Assembly: GCA_023228885.1 (NCBI GenBank)
Contig: JALOAJ010000004.1
Location: 61,352 to 125,351 of the forward strand
Origin: Bacillota bacterium
GTDB taxonomy: Bacteria; Bacillota; Clostridia; Monoglobales; Firm-18
Length of the DNA: 64,000 bases
Direction of reading: 5' to 3'
Shown one piece after another: positions 26,738 to 35,604 of the stretch; the first letter of the stretch is position 1; each line of letters starts with the position of its first letter. A program made the translations under genes and the position numbers. Below the pieces are notes generated by a model. It had not been told where the DNA came from. It made no database searches and saw only the letters and a program-made list of their open reading frames with translations.

Positions 26738-27523
26738 TTATTTATCGCTTAGCCTTTTCAAAAAAAGCCGTGTTCTTTCGTTTTCCGGGTTATCTATAAC
26801 GTCTTGCGGCTTGCCTTCTTCAATAATAACCCCGTCCGACATAAATATAACCCTGTCTGAAACATTGCGTGCAAAATCAATTTCATGCGTTACAATAACC
26901 ATCGTTATTTTTTTTGACGCCAGCGAGCGTATTACTCTTAATATTTCGCCTGTCAGCTCCGGGTCAAGCGCGGAGGTGGGCTCATCAAAAAATAAAACCT
27001 TTGGGTTTAGCGCAAGAGCCCTTGCAATTGACACACGCTGCTGTTGTCCGCCCGATAATTCACAAGGATAATTATACAATTTGTCGGTAAGCCCGATTCT
27101 ATCTAAAATGGCTTTGGCATTTATAGTTATTTCGTTTAAAATTTCTTGTTTGTTTTTTTTAAAATCTTGCCGTTCTTTTGCTAAAAGCTTAGGAGCAAGC
27201 TCAACATTCTCCAACACATTATATTGGGGGAATAAATTAAAGGATTGAAAAACAAGGCCAAAATTAAGCTGTTTTTTTCTTTCGTCAAAAGGTTTTTTGG
27301 GTTTTGTTTCATCTGCATCAAACACTATTTCTCCATCAACAAAAATCTTGCCCTTGTTTGCTTTTTCAAGAGAGGTTATGCATCGCAACAAAGTTGTTTT
27401 GCCGCTGCCGGACGAGCCAAGCACCGACAACACCTCACCTTGCCTCATATTAAAGCTAACGCCTTTTAGCACCTCGTTTGAATCGAAGCTTTTGTGTAAA
27501 TTTTTAACCTCTAATATGTTCAT
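26738..27523 (-). CDS. polar amino acid ABC transporter ATP-binding protein
   Basis: GlnQ-like ATPase, 261 aa: Walker A GSSGSGKTT near residue 36, signature LSGGQQQR, Walker B LFFDEPTSALDP and a switch His in VTHEIDFA. It powers uptake with the permease and binding protein just upstream. The permease gene ends 3 bases before its ATG. Last gene of the operon, ended by the terminator at 26703. Confidence 0.93.
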   Translation of the reverse strand: MNILEVKNLHKSFDSNEVLKGVSFNMRQGEVLSVLGSSGSGKTTLLRCITSLEKANKGKIFVDGEIVFDADETKPKKPFDERKKQLNFGLVFQSFNLFPQYNVLENVELAPKLLAKERQDFKKNKQEILNEITINAKAILDRIGLTDKLYNYPCELSGGQQQRVSIARALALNPKVLFFDEPTSALDPELTGEILRVIRSLASKKITMVIVTHEIDFARNVSDRVIFMSDGVIIEEGKPQDVIDNPENERTRLFLKRLSDK

Positions 27524-27526
27524 TTA

Positions 27527-28174
27527 TTAGCCCCTATAATAATTCAACTTGTTTTCTATGTATCCGAAAAGTAATGTCAAAATGCCGTTAAACACTAAAA
27601 AATAAATTCCGGTTGAAAAAAGCGGCCAAATAAGACCTTGTTTGGTAAACCGCTCAGCGCACATAATAATTTCGGCAACACCCACAATTCTTGCTAATGA
27701 AGTGTCTTTTACAAGGGTTATTACCTCATTGCTCATGGCGGGCATTATCCTTTTTACAACTTGAAACAACACCACTTTAAAAAAGATTTGCGCTTTTGTC
27801 ATGCCCAAAACTTGTCCCGCCTCATACTGCCCCTTGGAGATGCTTTCAATACCGCCGCGGTAAATCTCTGAAAAATATGCGGCATAGTTTATTACAAATG
27901 CCACAAGCACCGCTGTCAACCGAGATTTCAAAGGAAAGTCCAGCAACAGCCCCGGAGCATATAAAACAACAAAAATTTGCAGCATTAAAGGCGTGCCGCG
28001 AATAATCCAAACAAAGGTTCTTGATAGCCACTTAAGCGGCGCAAACTTTGACATTGAACCAAATGTTATAACCAATCCCAGCGGCAAAGCCAAAAGTAGT
28101 GTGCAAGAAAATATGATGCAATTTAAGCCAAAACCCTCAAATAAAACACCTATTGCATCGTTAAACATCGTCAT
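27527..28174 (-). CDS. polar amino acid ABC transporter permease
   Basis: A 215-residue membrane protein of the HisM/GlnP type, with about five helices and an EAA loop region (YEAGQVLGMTKAQIF) near residue 140. GTPLMLQ near 80 is a family hallmark. It is a single permease, so it would act as a homodimer. It sits 10 bases after the binding protein gene. Confidence 0.92.
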   Translation of the reverse strand: MTMFNDAIGVLFEGFGLNCIIFSCTLLLALPLGLVITFGSMSKFAPLKWLSRTFVWIIRGTPLMLQIFVVLYAPGLLLDFPLKSRLTAVLVAFVINYAAYFSEIYRGGIESISKGQYEAGQVLGMTKAQIFFKVVLFQVVKRIMPAMSNEVITLVKDTSLARIVGVAEIIMCAERFTKQGLIWPLFSTGIYFLVFNGILTLLFGYIENKLNYYRG

Positions 28175-28184
28175 GACATCAGTC

Positions 28185-28994
28185 CTATTTTTTGATTATC
28201 AGCTTATCCAGTTTGTACTTCTTAGCAATTTCATCTAACTTGCCGCTTTCCGTTAATTCATCTATTGCTGCGTTTATTTCAGGAACCATGTCGCTGCCTT
28301 TTCTAAAAGCAATGCCATATTCCTCGGGTGAAAATTGACGGCTTTCAACAACAACCAAATCGCTAAAATCCGTATCCGCCCCAATAGAACCTATTGAGGT
28401 TACATAATCAACAACAGCAACATCCGATGTGCCGGAAGCAACATCCAACAATGCTTTTGCCTGAGAGTCAACCGCCGTAAATTTTGAACTTTTGAAAAAG
28501 TCATCATCAAGTGCAAGCTCCTCGCCTGCCGAGCCTTGCTCTGCAACCACATGCGCGCCGTCAACGCTTGCCGAATATTTTTGCAAGTTAGCGGATTTAA
28601 CAATCATAACTTGTCTGTTGTTCATGTATGCATCGGTAATCTCCATGTTTTCCATTCTATCTTGGGTGATTGTCATGCCATTCCAAACACAATCGATATT
28701 TTTGGCATTTAGCTCTATTTCTTTTGAATCCCAATTTATTTCCTGAAAGACAGGTGTCACATCCAATTTTTCACAAACAGCCGTTGCAAATTCTGTTTCA
28801 AACCCTATTAATTCTCCGCCTTCTTTGTAATTCATTGGCGCAAACAATGTAATGCCGATAACCATTTCACCTTTTTCGGTAATATAAGTATAGTCCGATT
28901 CCGTCTTGCCTGTTTGCTTTACGGTCTGCGTGCAACCCAAAAGCATAAACATCAATGTTAACACAACCATGATAAGTGCCAAAAACTTTTTCAT
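28185..28994 (-). CDS. polar amino acid ABC transporter substrate-binding lipoprotein
   Basis: 269 aa. A lipoprotein signal ends at LLGC (Cys21). The mature part is a family-3 periplasmic-binding-protein fold (ITLFAPMNY, ETEFATAVCEKL, WDSKEIEL, DVAVVDYV). The ligand is probably a polar amino acid; glutamine, cystine and arginine cannot be separated by eye. First gene of the operon, behind a consensus promoter. Confidence 0.92.
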   Translation of the reverse strand: MKKFLALIMVVLTLMFMLLGCTQTVKQTGKTESDYTYITEKGEMVIGITLFAPMNYKEGGELIGFETEFATAVCEKLDVTPVFQEINWDSKEIELNAKNIDCVWNGMTITQDRMENMEITDAYMNNRQVMIVKSANLQKYSASVDGAHVVAEQGSAGEELALDDDFFKSSKFTAVDSQAKALLDVASGTSDVAVVDYVTSIGSIGADTDFSDLVVVESRQFSPEEYGIAFRKGSDMVPEINAAIDELTESGKLDEIAKKYKLDKLIIKK

Positions 28995-29076
28995 AACTTC
29001 TCATTCTCCTCTTAAATGCTGATTTTATTTACGCAAAAATCTTCGCATCGTCCAATTATTCGACATGCGCTATATA

Positions 29077-29105
29077 ATAATAACACTTTAGCGTGATAAA
29101 GTCAA
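29077..29105 (-). promoter_or_regulatory. promoter of the amino-acid transporter operon, with an embedded dyad
   Basis: Minus strand TTGACT (29105-29100), 17-base spacer, TATTAT (29082-29077). The spacer holds the dyad CTTTA-N6-TAAAG (29086-29101), well placed for a repressor. Confidence 0.65.
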
Positions 29106-29124
29106 TTGTTTTTGAAAAATCGTT

Positions 29125-29160
29125 AAAAAACAGATGCGCCTTTGGTTAACCAAAGGCGCA
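29125..29160 (-). terminator. terminator of the small-protein gene
   Basis: A 26-base perfect palindrome, 29135-29160 (arms TGCGCCTTTGGTT and its complement). On the minus strand it is followed by a run of T (complement of 29125-29130). It would end the small gene at 29178-29345. Confidence 0.85.
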
Positions 29161-29177
29161 AAAGGTTGCATATGCAA

Positions 29178-29345
29178 TTATTTTTTTATTTTTTTTTGTA
29201 ATTTTTTTGTCCTTTTCTTGAGGTTCTCCGAAGATATCCAATGATGAAATGAAGGGATAAATTCCCCATAAAGCGTAAAATCCTCAGAGCAATTATTTTT
29301 GGAATTTTCGCATTTTTCTTCTTTTGGCTGATTATTTTCATTCAT
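29178..29345 (-). CDS. small hypothetical protein (55 aa), lysine-rich tail
   Basis: I do not recognise this protein. ATG 29345 follows a GGGG stretch eight bases upstream; a longer frame to 29453 would add an unlikely hydrophobic leader. It has a charged, Cys-containing N-terminal half (KCENSKNNC), a middle EFIPSFHHWISSENL and a very basic end with many Lys. It is probably a real gene, because a perfect-palindrome terminator lies just past its stop in the right orientation. No function can be proposed. Confidence 0.5.
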   Translation of the reverse strand: MNENNQPKEEKCENSKNNCSEDFTLYGEFIPSFHHWISSENLKKRTKKLQKKIKK

Positions 29346-29462
29346 AAAAAAAACCCCTATAATAATATGTTCAAATTGATGTAAAATATTATTGTGAGCA
29401 CAAAAAATAAAAATAACCAAGAAAAAACGGTAAAAAAGAGTGCAAAACCACACCTTTTATGA

Positions 29463-29588
29463 TATAATATCTGCAAAGCAGATATTATACTTGTTCCGCA
29501 GGAACTTATGCGCCGCCGGTATTTTCCTCACTATGTTCGGAAACGGCGATGCGCAATTATACCAAAATCCTTCGGGCTTATGGTATAA
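29463..29588. other. four-hairpin structured element upstream of the accessory locus
   Basis: Four consecutive stems. (1) 29463-29474 with 29478-29489, 12 bp, loop AAA. (2) GTTCC/GGAAC at 29493-29505. (3) GCGC-CGCCG (29510-29518) with CGGCG-AT-GCGC (29544-29554), enclosing a small TTTCC/GGAAA stem. (4) TTATACCA (29557-29564) with TGGTATAA (29581-29588). It may be a small palindromic repeat element or a leader RNA for the regulator that starts 34 bases later. No known riboswitch was recognised. Confidence 0.55.
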
Positions 29589-29621
29589 TAAAGTATAATT
29601 CAGATGATATAATAGGGGAGA

Positions 29622-31760
29622 ATGGGGGTACTTATTGTTATAGAGTATAAAAAGAATTTTAAAAAAACATTTTGGTCATACTTGATTATCATAATAGCCC
29701 CTATAATAATTGTAGGTAGTATAGTGTCAAGCTTGTTTTTTATAAGGCTGGCGGAGGACACCAGAAGACTCAACCTTCGGGTTGCGTCACAGATGCAAAG
29801 CACGGTAGAAACTCAGCTTATAAATATGCTTACATTGCCGCAGCAGATTAGACAAAATGTATGGATATCAAACCTTATTCGCAATAGGAATGAAAAAAGT
29901 ATTGAAAGTTTTGAGCTTTGGCGGACAAGTGAGCAGCTGGCTGGGTTTATAGGAAGTAATAACTTTGAAACTATTGGTATATATTTTCAGAAAGACGATG
30001 CTGTGATTGATAATTACACAAATTACTCATTTGAGGAATATTATGATAAATATTTGAGCCGCTCAAACTACAGTCTCGATGTGTGGAGCGAAAAATTAAA
30101 AAAGGGTGAGCTGCAATCGTTTTTTGCGGAAAGCGTATATGCTGATTGGCCGACTGAAGAAAAGTCGATAATTTTTTGTTATCCTATTGAATTATCAAAA
30201 ACAGGAAAAGGGGTTGTACTTATTGCTCAGCTTAGGCAAAGTATGATTTTGAATAATTTTTTATTTGATGATGAGCATATGCTAAAAGGTTTTGCCGCGT
30301 TTAACCGTGACGGTAAAATGATTTTTTCGGCAGGTGGTTTTCAGTTTGAGATGCCTGCGGAACTTCAGGTAAGTGAGGATAAGGAATATCAGGTTGGTGA
30401 GAACACTTTTTTGCATACATCTTCTGATATGTTAGATATAACATATGTTTCGGTATTTCCGCATGGGGCGGCGGGGAATGCTTTTCAATTCTTATACGCT
30501 TTTATAGCGTCCTTATTCTTGGGGTTAATTGCTTGCGCATTGCTGGCGAGGCTGGGTGAGAAAAGACTTCAAAAGCCCTTATCGGATATACTTGACGAAA
30601 ACAAAAATCTTGCGGAAAACCTTAAAGAACGAGCGTTGGTGGGTCTTTTATACAACGAGCAACCAGACGAAGCTGAATTATCAAAGTATAATATAAGCTT
30701 TGATATGGAAAAGATATGTGTTATAGCGGTTAGTTTTTCGGAGCTGGAGGATTCGGAGTTTAATATATATTTAGATAATATGAATATTGTTTGGCGTGAG
30801 CTTAACACTATTATTTTATCAATAATGGATGAGATGGGCATTAAATGTTATATGGTTCGTTCGAGCACCTCAAATAGTATTTGCATATTAAATTACAATA
30901 ATAAGTCATTGGAAGCAGTCATTGAACAGGCGGTAAGAGTTTTTAAGGAAAAGCATAATATTTCTTTAAATGTAGGTGCTGGAGATATTATGACTGAAGT
31001 TAAAATGATAAGTCAATCATACGATGGGGCTGTTTTTGCACTTCGTTACGCATTGCAGGAAAAGAATGGGGGCGTCATATACCACAAGGATATTCAAAGT
31101 ATGGAAAATAATAAAATTTATTATACAAACGAAAAAGAATATATGCTTAAAAAAAGCATCAAAGCTGGGGAGAAGGAAAGTGTTGTTAAGGTTTTAGGTG
31201 AAATATACGATATCAATTTTTCCAAAAGGCAATTATCGCAAAATACATTGAGGAGATTGATATTTAGCATATCTGCGGCGATATATCAAATTTTAGATGA
31301 TGTGTATTTAATAGATCATGAAAAACACGAAAAATACGGAAGAGTATGTCAAAACATATTGCGAAGCGACAATGTGGAGGAATGCTTTGTGATATTAAAG
31401 GAAATATGTTTAGCGCTTTGCGATGATATTGACACCAACAGTAGTGATGATATGATTAAATCAAAAATAATAAAATATTTGAACGAAAATTATACAAATA
31501 AGGATTTGTCCTTGGATATGCTTGCGGAGCACATGAATGTGAGTTATAACTATCTTAGTACATTGTTTAAAAACTACATGGGAACAAATTTCATAATATA
31601 TTTGACATCCTTCAGATTAAAAAAGGCGGCAGAGCTCTTGAAGCAATCGAATTATACAGTTGGGCAGGTTGCGGAAAAAACCGGTTTTAGCAGCAGCAAT
31701 TCTTTTATAAGAACTTTTAAAAAAAGCTATGGAACCACACCGGGAAAATATAAGGAATAA
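29622..31760 (+). CDS. membrane-anchored AraC-family regulator with extracytoplasmic sensor
   Basis: A 712-residue one-component regulator. One membrane helix at 16-36 and a second near 290-315 flank an extracytoplasmic sensor of about 250 residues. A cytoplasmic linker follows, and a C-terminal AraC double HTH lies at about 605-712 (YNYLSTLFKNYMG, VAEKTGFSSSNSF). This architecture is common next to LplABC-type oligosaccharide transporters in Bacillota, so it probably controls the PL8 locus in response to an external sugar. ATG 29622 lies one base after GGGGAG, too close for a good start; an in-frame ATT at 29634 is at better spacing behind GGGGG. Confidence 0.88.
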   Translation: MGVLIVIEYKKNFKKTFWSYLIIIIAPIIIVGSIVSSLFFIRLAEDTRRLNLRVASQMQSTVETQLINMLTLPQQIRQNVWISNLIRNRNEKSIESFELWRTSEQLAGFIGSNNFETIGIYFQKDDAVIDNYTNYSFEEYYDKYLSRSNYSLDVWSEKLKKGELQSFFAESVYADWPTEEKSIIFCYPIELSKTGKGVVLIAQLRQSMILNNFLFDDEHMLKGFAAFNRDGKMIFSAGGFQFEMPAELQVSEDKEYQVGENTFLHTSSDMLDITYVSVFPHGAAGNAFQFLYAFIASLFLGLIACALLARLGEKRLQKPLSDILDENKNLAENLKERALVGLLYNEQPDEAELSKYNISFDMEKICVIAVSFSELEDSEFNIYLDNMNIVWRELNTIILSIMDEMGIKCYMVRSSTSNSICILNYNNKSLEAVIEQAVRVFKEKHNISLNVGAGDIMTEVKMISQSYDGAVFALRYALQEKNGGVIYHKDIQSMENNKIYYTNEKEYMLKKSIKAGEKESVVKVLGEIYDINFSKRQLSQNTLRRLIFSISAAIYQILDDVYLIDHEKHEKYGRVCQNILRSDNVEECFVILKEICLALCDDIDTNSSDDMIKSKIIKYLNENYTNKDLSLDMLAEHMNVSYNYLSTLFKNYMGTNFIIYLTSFRLKKAAELLKQSNYTVGQVAEKTGFSSSNSFIRTFKKSYGTTPGKYKE

Positions 31761-31780
31761 ACATGATATAAATCTTAAAG

Positions 31781-31817
31781 AATGAGTATTTCGTAAAAAC
31801 GGAATATTCATTTTTTT
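31781..31817 (+). terminator. terminator after the AraC sensor gene
   Basis: Thirteen-base stem with two G-T pairs: AATGAGTATTTCG (31781-31793) and CGGAATATTCATT (31800-31812), followed by a run of T. It separates the regulator from the transporter operon. Confidence 0.8.
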
Positions 31818-31896
31818 ATGTATTTTAATAAAATTTGAATATTTGCTAAATTTTTATGATTGACGCCGGAAGTAGCTGTGTTGTATTATAAAAATA

Positions 31897-32090
31897 TTAA
31901 TAAAGCTGTTGTGATGGCAGCGTGAAGTAAAGATGAAGGCTTGGTATAAAATTAATGCAGCGATAAAGTTTTTGAAAGTTATTGCATTTTGAACAAAAGG
32001 CTGATACAACTTTTTGCACGAGAACTTGGGGACATGTGCTTTTCTGCAAAAACATTATACCGGAAGGGTTTGGAGTCCTCAATTTTATTT
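31897..32090 (-). mobile_element. decayed insertion-sequence left end with a transposase N-terminal remnant
   Basis: Read on the minus strand from 32090, the sequence matches the IS end at 63893-64000 with scattered changes: the shared start AAAATTGAGGACTCC, the -10-like box and the transposase start region (GTGCAAAAAGTTGTATCAG against ATGCAAAAAATTGTATCAG). The encoded start, VQKVVSAFC, parallels MQKIVSVSC. The remnant then runs into unrelated sequence and has no full transposase. It fills most of the 369-base gap before the transporter operon; the rest of the gap shows nothing clear beyond the terminator at 31781. Confidence 0.8.
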
Positions 32091-32129
32091 ATCTTTAAAG
32101 TATGATCATGACAAAGGGGTGGCTAATTT

Positions 32130-33716
32130 ATGAAAAAAACAATGGCGATAAAGAATTTGGGATTATCTATGGCGCTAATTTTGGTGATGATGGTGTCCGG
32201 CTGTGGAAAAAATGGCGAAAAGAAAGTTACAGTTAACGAAAATGCGAATTTCCCGGATACCTTGACGATTTTTGCCCCAGTAGGGAGCTTCTTATCATCA
32301 CAAGGGTTGGACAATAATGGCATTATAGGACTTCAATTATTGGAAGAACGCACCGGTACACATGTTGAATGGGAGCATCCCAACAGTAATGCGCTGGAGG
32401 AAAAGTTCAATCTAATGGTAGCATCAGGTAAGCTACCTGATCTTATCGTATATTATTGGAACAGTAGAAATGCAAGAGCGCATATTGACGAAGGTATAAT
32501 TCTACCGTTGCGTGATCTCGTGGCGGCAAATATGCCGAATTTGACGGCATTTAACAATGAAAGGCCTGAGGTGCGCAGGCAATATACCGATGACGACGGC
32601 GAAATTGCTTACATACCGTTTATACGCAAGGACAAGGAACTTGGCATTTACTTGGGTCCGATAATCCGAGAAGATTGGTTAGACAATTTGGGGCTTCCAA
32701 TTCCTAAAACTACAGATGAGCTGTACGCGGTATTAAAAGCATTTAAAGAGGGAGACCCAAACGGAAACGGAATTGCTGACGAGATACCTATGACCGGTAC
32801 CGGCTTTGGGTCATCACAGTTTGGCATCGGGAATTTAGCGGGCGCGTTTGGCACCAATCACAATTTTTATTTAGATAACGGAGTTATTAAGTATGGTATA
32901 TTGGAGGATTCCTTTAAGGAAGCGCTTCAATATATAAGTAAGCTGTTTTCTGAAGGACTTATTGATAACGATTACCTTCTCACCGATCGCAACAAGATGG
33001 ATGCGAAGGCAATGGGTGATCGAGCCGGGTTTTTATTCGGATTTCAACCTTCTATTTATCAAAGGAATATGGATGACGGAGTGCGCAAATTTACAGGAAT
33101 TCCACATCTGAGAGGACCGCATGGCGATAACGCGTATTTTGTTTCAGCGTATGCGAATGCTGTCGCGACATCATCCGTCGCGGTTACCGCCGCAAATAAG
33201 CAACCTGAAGCTACAATGAGATGGATAGATGAGTTTTTCGGAGAGCCCGGATTGACATATATGAATTTCGGCAAGGAGGGTTTAACCTTTAACATGGAGA
33301 ACGGATATCCCCGTCTTACAGATTATGTTTTAAATAATCCAGACGGAAAATCTATAAATGAGATGTTGTCTATCTCCGTAGCCGCATACGAGTCGGCGTT
33401 TCCCACGCTTCAGGATTTTAAATATTATGAGCAGTACTTATCAGATTGGGGACGGGAAGCGATTAACAACTGGAGCGAGGATGTGGATGTTAGTGGGGTG
33501 CTGCCGCTTCTTAGCTTTACGGAAAGCGAGTCAGATACGGTCACGCAAATTATGGCGCAGGTTGAAACCTTTGTGTCTGAAGAAATAAACAAGATTGTGC
33601 TGGGGCGCGGGAGCATTGGAGATTTGCCGGCGATACGCGAAAGAGTAAAGTCTATGGGGATTGAACGCGTACTGTCTATCTATAACGATGCCTATGCGAG
33701 ATATCTAAAACGATAA
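32130..33716 (+). CDS. LplA/LipO-type oligosaccharide ABC transporter substrate-binding lipoprotein
   Basis: 528 aa. Lipoprotein signal with the lipobox VSGC (Cys25), then a family-1 extracellular solute-binding fold (LPDLIVYYWNS, PKTTDELYAVLKAF). It ends with the charged RVLSIYNDAYARY segment usual for LipO-like proteins. It binds an oligosaccharide outside the cell and delivers it to the two permeases that follow. AAGGGGTGG precedes the ATG. No ATPase gene lies in the operon, so a shared MsmX-type ATPase elsewhere should energise it. Confidence 0.92.
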   Translation: MKKTMAIKNLGLSMALILVMMVSGCGKNGEKKVTVNENANFPDTLTIFAPVGSFLSSQGLDNNGIIGLQLLEERTGTHVEWEHPNSNALEEKFNLMVASGKLPDLIVYYWNSRNARAHIDEGIILPLRDLVAANMPNLTAFNNERPEVRRQYTDDDGEIAYIPFIRKDKELGIYLGPIIREDWLDNLGLPIPKTTDELYAVLKAFKEGDPNGNGIADEIPMTGTGFGSSQFGIGNLAGAFGTNHNFYLDNGVIKYGILEDSFKEALQYISKLFSEGLIDNDYLLTDRNKMDAKAMGDRAGFLFGFQPSIYQRNMDDGVRKFTGIPHLRGPHGDNAYFVSAYANAVATSSVAVTAANKQPEATMRWIDEFFGEPGLTYMNFGKEGLTFNMENGYPRLTDYVLNNPDGKSINEMLSISVAAYESAFPTLQDFKYYEQYLSDWGREAINNWSEDVDVSGVLPLLSFTESESDTVTQIMAQVETFVSEEINKIVLGRGSIGDLPAIRERVKSMGIERVLSIYNDAYARYLKR

Positions 33717-33734
33717 AAGGGGGATGCGGCTAAT

Positions 33735-34685
33735 ATGAAAGCGCCTATTGTTAAAACTGCATACGAAGGAAAGCTTGCTGCAAAAAAACGCATGTCGGAT
33801 GAGATATGGCAGCACAGGCATATTTATGTTATTCTGTTGCCGGCAGTATTGTTTTATCTCCTGTTCTGCTATCTTCCAATGTTCGGAACCGTTATCGCGT
33901 TTCAAAAATTTTCGGTTGCTAAGGGTGTCTTCAAAAGTCCTTTTGTGGGGTTAGAGCATTTTCGAAGTTTTTTATCAGACTACAATTTTTGGCGTCTGCT
34001 TAGAAACACGATTTCAATCAGCGGATATGGCTTGCTTTTTGGATTTCCGACGCCAATTATATTTGCGCTGTTGCTTAACGAACTTAAGGCAAAGCGCTTT
34101 AAGCGCCTCGTGCAGACTGTGACATATATGCCGCACTTTATTTCGGTTGTGATTGTAGCAAGCTTAACGCTTACATTTGTGTCCAACGATGGGGTTATTA
34201 ACACAATTCGTGCCATGATAGGTGTGGACAAAGTATCCTTCATGTCAAATCCCAAATATTTTTATCCGGTTTATACAGTTTCAGTAATTTGGCAGAATTT
34301 TGGCTGGAATAGCATTATTTATTTAGCCACGCTGGCATCGGTTGATGTGGAGTTGTACGAGGCCGCTGTGATTGACGGAGCAAACAGATGGAAGCAACTC
34401 TTACATATTACGCTTCCCTGCATAGCGCCTACAATTATAATATTGTTAATTTTACAAATAGGAAATCTTTTAAGCGTTGGATTTGAGAGAATAATGTTGA
34501 TGTACAATCCCTCAGTTTACGAGCGTGCGGATGTGATTTCAACTTATGTGTACAGGCGTGGGTTGTTGAATGGAGACTATAGCTATTCAGCCGCTGTCGG
34601 AATGTTCAATTCGATAATTAATTTTATTTTGCTCATCGGCGCTAATTCAATGAGTAAATATTTTAGCGATACAAGCTTGTGGTAA
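33735..34685 (+). CDS. LplB-type sugar ABC transporter permease
   Basis: A 316-residue membrane protein, six helices, with the EAA loop VELYEAAVIDGANRWKQ near residue 210. N-terminal RHIYVILLPAVLFY is typical of LplB. It pairs with the YtcP/LplC-type permease 22 bases downstream. AAGGGGGATG lies before the start. Confidence 0.93.
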   Translation: MKAPIVKTAYEGKLAAKKRMSDEIWQHRHIYVILLPAVLFYLLFCYLPMFGTVIAFQKFSVAKGVFKSPFVGLEHFRSFLSDYNFWRLLRNTISISGYGLLFGFPTPIIFALLLNELKAKRFKRLVQTVTYMPHFISVVIVASLTLTFVSNDGVINTIRAMIGVDKVSFMSNPKYFYPVYTVSVIWQNFGWNSIIYLATLASVDVELYEAAVIDGANRWKQLLHITLPCIAPTIIILLILQIGNLLSVGFERIMLMYNPSVYERADVISTYVYRRGLLNGDYSYSAAVGMFNSIINFILLIGANSMSKYFSDTSLW

Positions 34686-34707
34686 CCTTTTTTAGGAGGG
34701 CATGGAT

Positions 34708-35586
34708 ATGGAACAAATAACCAATAACGGAAAAGGTTCTCGTCTGTTTAACGCTTTAAATATTGCGTTTTTAACAGGTGTAATGCTTTTAGCGTTGTAC
34801 CCTTGTTATTATGTGTTGATGGCGTCGGTCAGTGACCCTGTTCAAGTTTCTAACAGTGGGGGCTGGCTGTGGTTTCCAAAAGGATTTGGAATGTACAGCT
34901 ACATGGATGTTTTGAAAAGCAGACTTATATGGATAGGCTATCGCAATACATTGTTTTATGCAGTATGTGGCGGAGTATTAAGTGTTTTTGTTACGGTTAT
35001 GGCTGCGTTCGGTCTTAGCAGAAAGACCCTGCCGGGTAAAAACATTTTACTGTTTTTAATTATGGTAACGATGTATTTTTCCGGTGGATTAATTCCCACA
35101 TATTTGGTTGTAAAAGCTTTTGGACTTATTGACACACCGTTTGCGATGATAATCCCCGGGCTTGTGTCAACTTACAATCTTATTATAACGATTACATATT
35201 TTCGGGGGTTACCCTATGAGTTAGAGGAAGCGGCAAAAATAGACGGAGCCAATGATTATACGATACTGTTTCGCATCATGATGCCATTGGCAACACCTAT
35301 CATTTCGGTAATTTCCCTATATTATATGGTAGCCATTTGGAACAACTACTTTACCGGATTGATTTATTTGAATAATCGTTCACTTTACTCGCTGCAAATG
35401 GTTTTAAGGGAGATATTGATACAGAATGATACTAATGCCATTGCGGCGAACTCGGATATGCAGGTTTATGCGGAAAATGTAAAATATGCAACAATTGTGG
35501 TTTCTACCATACCAATTCTGTGCGTTTATCCGTTTTTACAGAAGTATTTTACTAAAGGCGTTATGATTGGAGCCATTAAACAATAA
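34708..35586 (+). CDS. LplC/YtcP-type sugar ABC transporter permease
   Basis: A 292-residue membrane protein with the EAA loop YELEEAAKIDGANDY near residue 185 and the C-terminal KGVMIGAIKQ that marks YtcP/LplC proteins. Start ATG 34708 is eight bases after AGGAGG; the in-frame ATG at 34702 is too close. It completes the importer pair with the upstream permease. Confidence 0.93.
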   Translation: MEQITNNGKGSRLFNALNIAFLTGVMLLALYPCYYVLMASVSDPVQVSNSGGWLWFPKGFGMYSYMDVLKSRLIWIGYRNTLFYAVCGGVLSVFVTVMAAFGLSRKTLPGKNILLFLIMVTMYFSGGLIPTYLVVKAFGLIDTPFAMIIPGLVSTYNLIITITYFRGLPYELEEAAKIDGANDYTILFRIMMPLATPIISVISLYYMVAIWNNYFTGLIYLNNRSLYSLQMVLREILIQNDTNAIAANSDMQVYAENVKYATIVVSTIPILCVYPFLQKYFTKGVMIGAIKQ

Positions 35587-35604
35587 ATCGGAGGTGTGTT
35601 GAGC

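Noticed and set aside
31897..32082. 61-codon minus-strand frame taken as a gene
   Set aside because: It is the decayed transposase start of the IS remnant, joined to unrelated sequence.
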